Below the pieces are notes generated by a model. That model had not been told where the DNA came from. It searched no databases and worked only from the letters and a program-made list of their open reading frames with translations. From Callipepla californica brunnescens (taxonomy: Eukaryota > Chordata > Aves > Galliformes > Odontophoridae): a stretch of DNA of 64,000 nt. The translations under genes and the position numbers were made by a program. Below are positions 62,587-64,000 of this stretch, in pieces. Numbering within the stretch: position 1 is the first letter of the stretch; every line of letters starts with the position of its first letter. The DNA lies in the NCBI GenBank assembly GCA_023055505.1, contig JALIRH010000100.1, positions 1,139,001 through 1,203,000 of the forward strand. The letters are read 5' to 3'.

Positions 62587-64000
62587 TAGCATAAAGTGTA
62601 TCTAGGGTGAATTTGAGTTTTAGGGTCAAAGTTAAATTGTTAGTTTTAGGGTTAGGGTGAAGGATTGCTTTAGTTCTAGTATTAGGGTGTTTGGGGTTAG
62701 GGTTAGGGTAAGGATTTTGGAGTGGATTAGGTTTAGGGTCAGGTTTGGGGGAGTTTTGGGGTTAGGGTTAGATTTAGGATTAGGGTTAGCAAAAAAGTTG
62801 TTTTAGTTTTAGTTTAGGTTAGTGCTAGGATTAGTTTGAGTGTTCTTGTTAAGTTTAGGTTTAGGGTTAGGTTTAGGTTTAGATTGAGGTTTAGGGTAAG
62901 GAGTAGGGTTAATTTGACTTTTAGGGTCAGAGTAGAGTTAAGTCGTGTTAGGGTTAAGGTTAAGAACAGGATTCAGATTCCAATTAGGTTTTGGGTTCCT
63001 ACTAGGGATAGGCCTCAAATTAGTGTTAAGGTTAGGGTTAGGGTTAGGTATAGGGAAAGGGTTAGTGTTAAGGCCAGGGCAAGTGTATGGTTTAGGGTAA
63101 AGATTGGATTTAGGGTTAGGTTTAGATGTAGGTTTGGTTTGATCGTTAGGGTGTGAGAAGGCACCGGCCTTGGATTTCATTTGGAGATTGGGTAAGGTTT
63201 AGGAATAGGAATAACATTGGTGTTTAAAAGATGATTAGTGTTAGTATTAGGGATAGGGTTACGGTTAGAGTTTAGTTAGGGTTGTTAGTTTTAGAGTGAG
63301 GGATAGGGGTATGGTTTGGTCTAGTACTTGGGTTAGGGTTTGGGATAGTCATAGCATTAGTGTTAGGGTTAGGGTTCCGTTAGGGTTGTGGTAATCTGAT
63401 GCTAGGTGTCGGGATTAGGGTTGTGCTTAAATGTGGGTTTGGTTTGAGGGTCAGAGTTAGGGTTAGGGTAGAGTTAGAATTAGGGTAAGAGTTAGGATTA
63501 GGTTTAGGATTAGGATAAAGATTAGGTTAGGATTAGTGTTGGCTTTAGGGTTGTGTCTGGGAGAAGGGTTAGTGTTAGGGATAGACTTAGGGTAAGAGTA
63601 AGTGTTAGGAATAGGCATAGGTTTTGGGAAAGTTTCAGAGTTTGGACTGGATTTATGATTAGGGTTAGGGACAAAGATTTTTTGAGATTTATGATTAGAT
63701 TTAGGGAGAAAAGTAGGCTGACTTGTGGTGTTAGCAGTAGGTTTAGGTTTAGGTTTAGGTTTAGGATTCCATTTGTATTTATTGATCGAGGTTGGGTTAG
63801 TTGGAGTGTAAAGGTCAGAGTAGGGTTAGGCCTTGGGATAGGGTTAAGGTTTGGAATAGGATTAGGATTCAAATGATGTTACGGGTTGGTGTTAGGGTTA
63901 GGGAAAGGTTAGGATCAGGGTTGAGGTCAGGGTTAGGTATAGGAAAAGGGTTAGTGTTAGGGCTAGGGCAATTGGAAGGGTTAGGCTTAGGCTTAGATAT
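62587..64000 (+). repeat. Decayed G-rich arm, units 12/13, right-truncated
   Basis: Alleles are TATCTAGGG, GGATTGCTT, private TTAGTTTGAGTG near 62832, CTTGTTAAG, GTTAATTTG and AGTCATAGC. The window ends before the next core. Confidence 0.92.
63392..64000. repeat. Macrosatellite unit 13, 5' fragment cut by window end
   Basis: Only 609 bp of G-rich arm tail are present. The window ends about 79 bp before the core would begin. It carries the TTTATTGATCG and GGCTGACTTG alleles, like units 1, 2 and 4. Confidence 0.95.

Larger units (their letters stand above)
58093..63391. repeat. Macrosatellite unit 12 (5299 bp)
   Basis: Sub-parts are G-rich tail 58093-58779, core 58780-58968, proximal C-rich arm 58969-60759, block 60760-61783, distal C-rich arm 61784-62580, junction 62581-62586 and G-rich head 62587-63391. 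The distal arm is 797 bp with the CTATCCCTAACCC variant of units 2 and 3. Private changes include CCCTTTCCC near 61925 and CCCTATCTC near 61877. Confidence 0.95.
1..64000. repeat. Telomere-derived macrosatellite array, about 5.3 kb unit, 12 complete copies
   Basis: The whole window is a head-to-tail array. The phase marker TAATCTGATGCTAGG recurs at 1, 5428, 10757, 16125, 21411, 26697, 31936, 37215, 42422, 47547, 52832, 58093 and 63392, and the sequence between markers is nearly the same each time. Unit lengths run from 5125 to 5427 bp. Apart from a 189 bp core per unit, the content is exact or decayed TTAGGG/CCCTAA. No flanking single-copy DNA is reached at either end, so the array is longer than the window. 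Telomere-like arrays inside chromosomes (interstitial telomeric sequences) are well known. A kilobase-scale higher-order unit with two polarity flips is much less usual, and I do not recognise this family by name. Confidence 0.97.

Noticed and set aside
1..64000. CRISPR array, because of regular repeats
   Set aside because: The short repeat is a 6 bp hexamer without spacers, and the long repeat is over 5 kb. There are no cas genes and the composition is eukaryotic telomeric.
1..64000. True chromosome-end telomere
   Set aside because: Polarity flips twice in every unit, most hexamers are mutated, and the array has no terminal homogeneous tract within the window.

Overview
This 64 kb window is one uninterrupted tandem array of a telomere-derived macrosatellite. 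I find no believable protein gene, tRNA, rRNA, CRISPR array or transposon in it. The array holds twelve complete units and the start of a thirteenth. Unit starts, phased on the motif TAATCTGATGCTAGG, are 1, 5428, 10757, 16125, 21411, 26697, 31936, 37215, 42422, 47547, 52832, 58093 and 63392. The complete units are 5427, 5329, 5368, 5286, 5286, 5239, 5279, 5207, 5125, 5285, 5261 and 5299 bp long. Almost all of every unit is exact or decayed TTAGGG/CCCTAA hexamer, which points to a eukaryote with TTAGGG telomeres. CpG looks scarce, so a vertebrate is plausible, but the sequence does not prove it. The array could be subtelomeric, interstitial, or on a repeat-rich chromosome.

Every unit has the same layout (unit 1 coordinates). 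A decayed G-rich arm with TTAGGG on the + strand (1-687) is followed by a 189 bp non-telomeric core (688-876). Polarity then flips to CCCTAA. A decayed proximal C-rich arm (877-2685), a block of nearly canonical CCCTAA repeats (2686-3820) and a decayed distal C-rich arm (3821-4616) follow. At a CCTAGG junction (4617-4622) polarity flips back, and a second G-rich stretch (4623-5427) runs into the next unit. The G-rich arm is therefore about 1.49 kb and spans the chosen unit boundary.

Length variation is confined almost wholly to the near-canonical block (863-1135 bp). The rest of the unit varies only from 4262 to 4293 bp, and the CCTAGG-to-core distance is 1498 bp in ten of eleven measurable copies and 1496 bp in the other. 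Sequence variants are shuffled between units: several site pairs show all four allele combinations, as expected from unequal exchange and gene conversion. Older, diverged modules recur inside each unit in both orientations, so the unit was itself built from smaller repeats.

The many short open frames are by-products of the hexamer: the G strand reads Leu-Gly in one frame and Arg-Val in another. They are not annotated as genes. Stretches over 300 bp without a gene are covered by the repeat features below.
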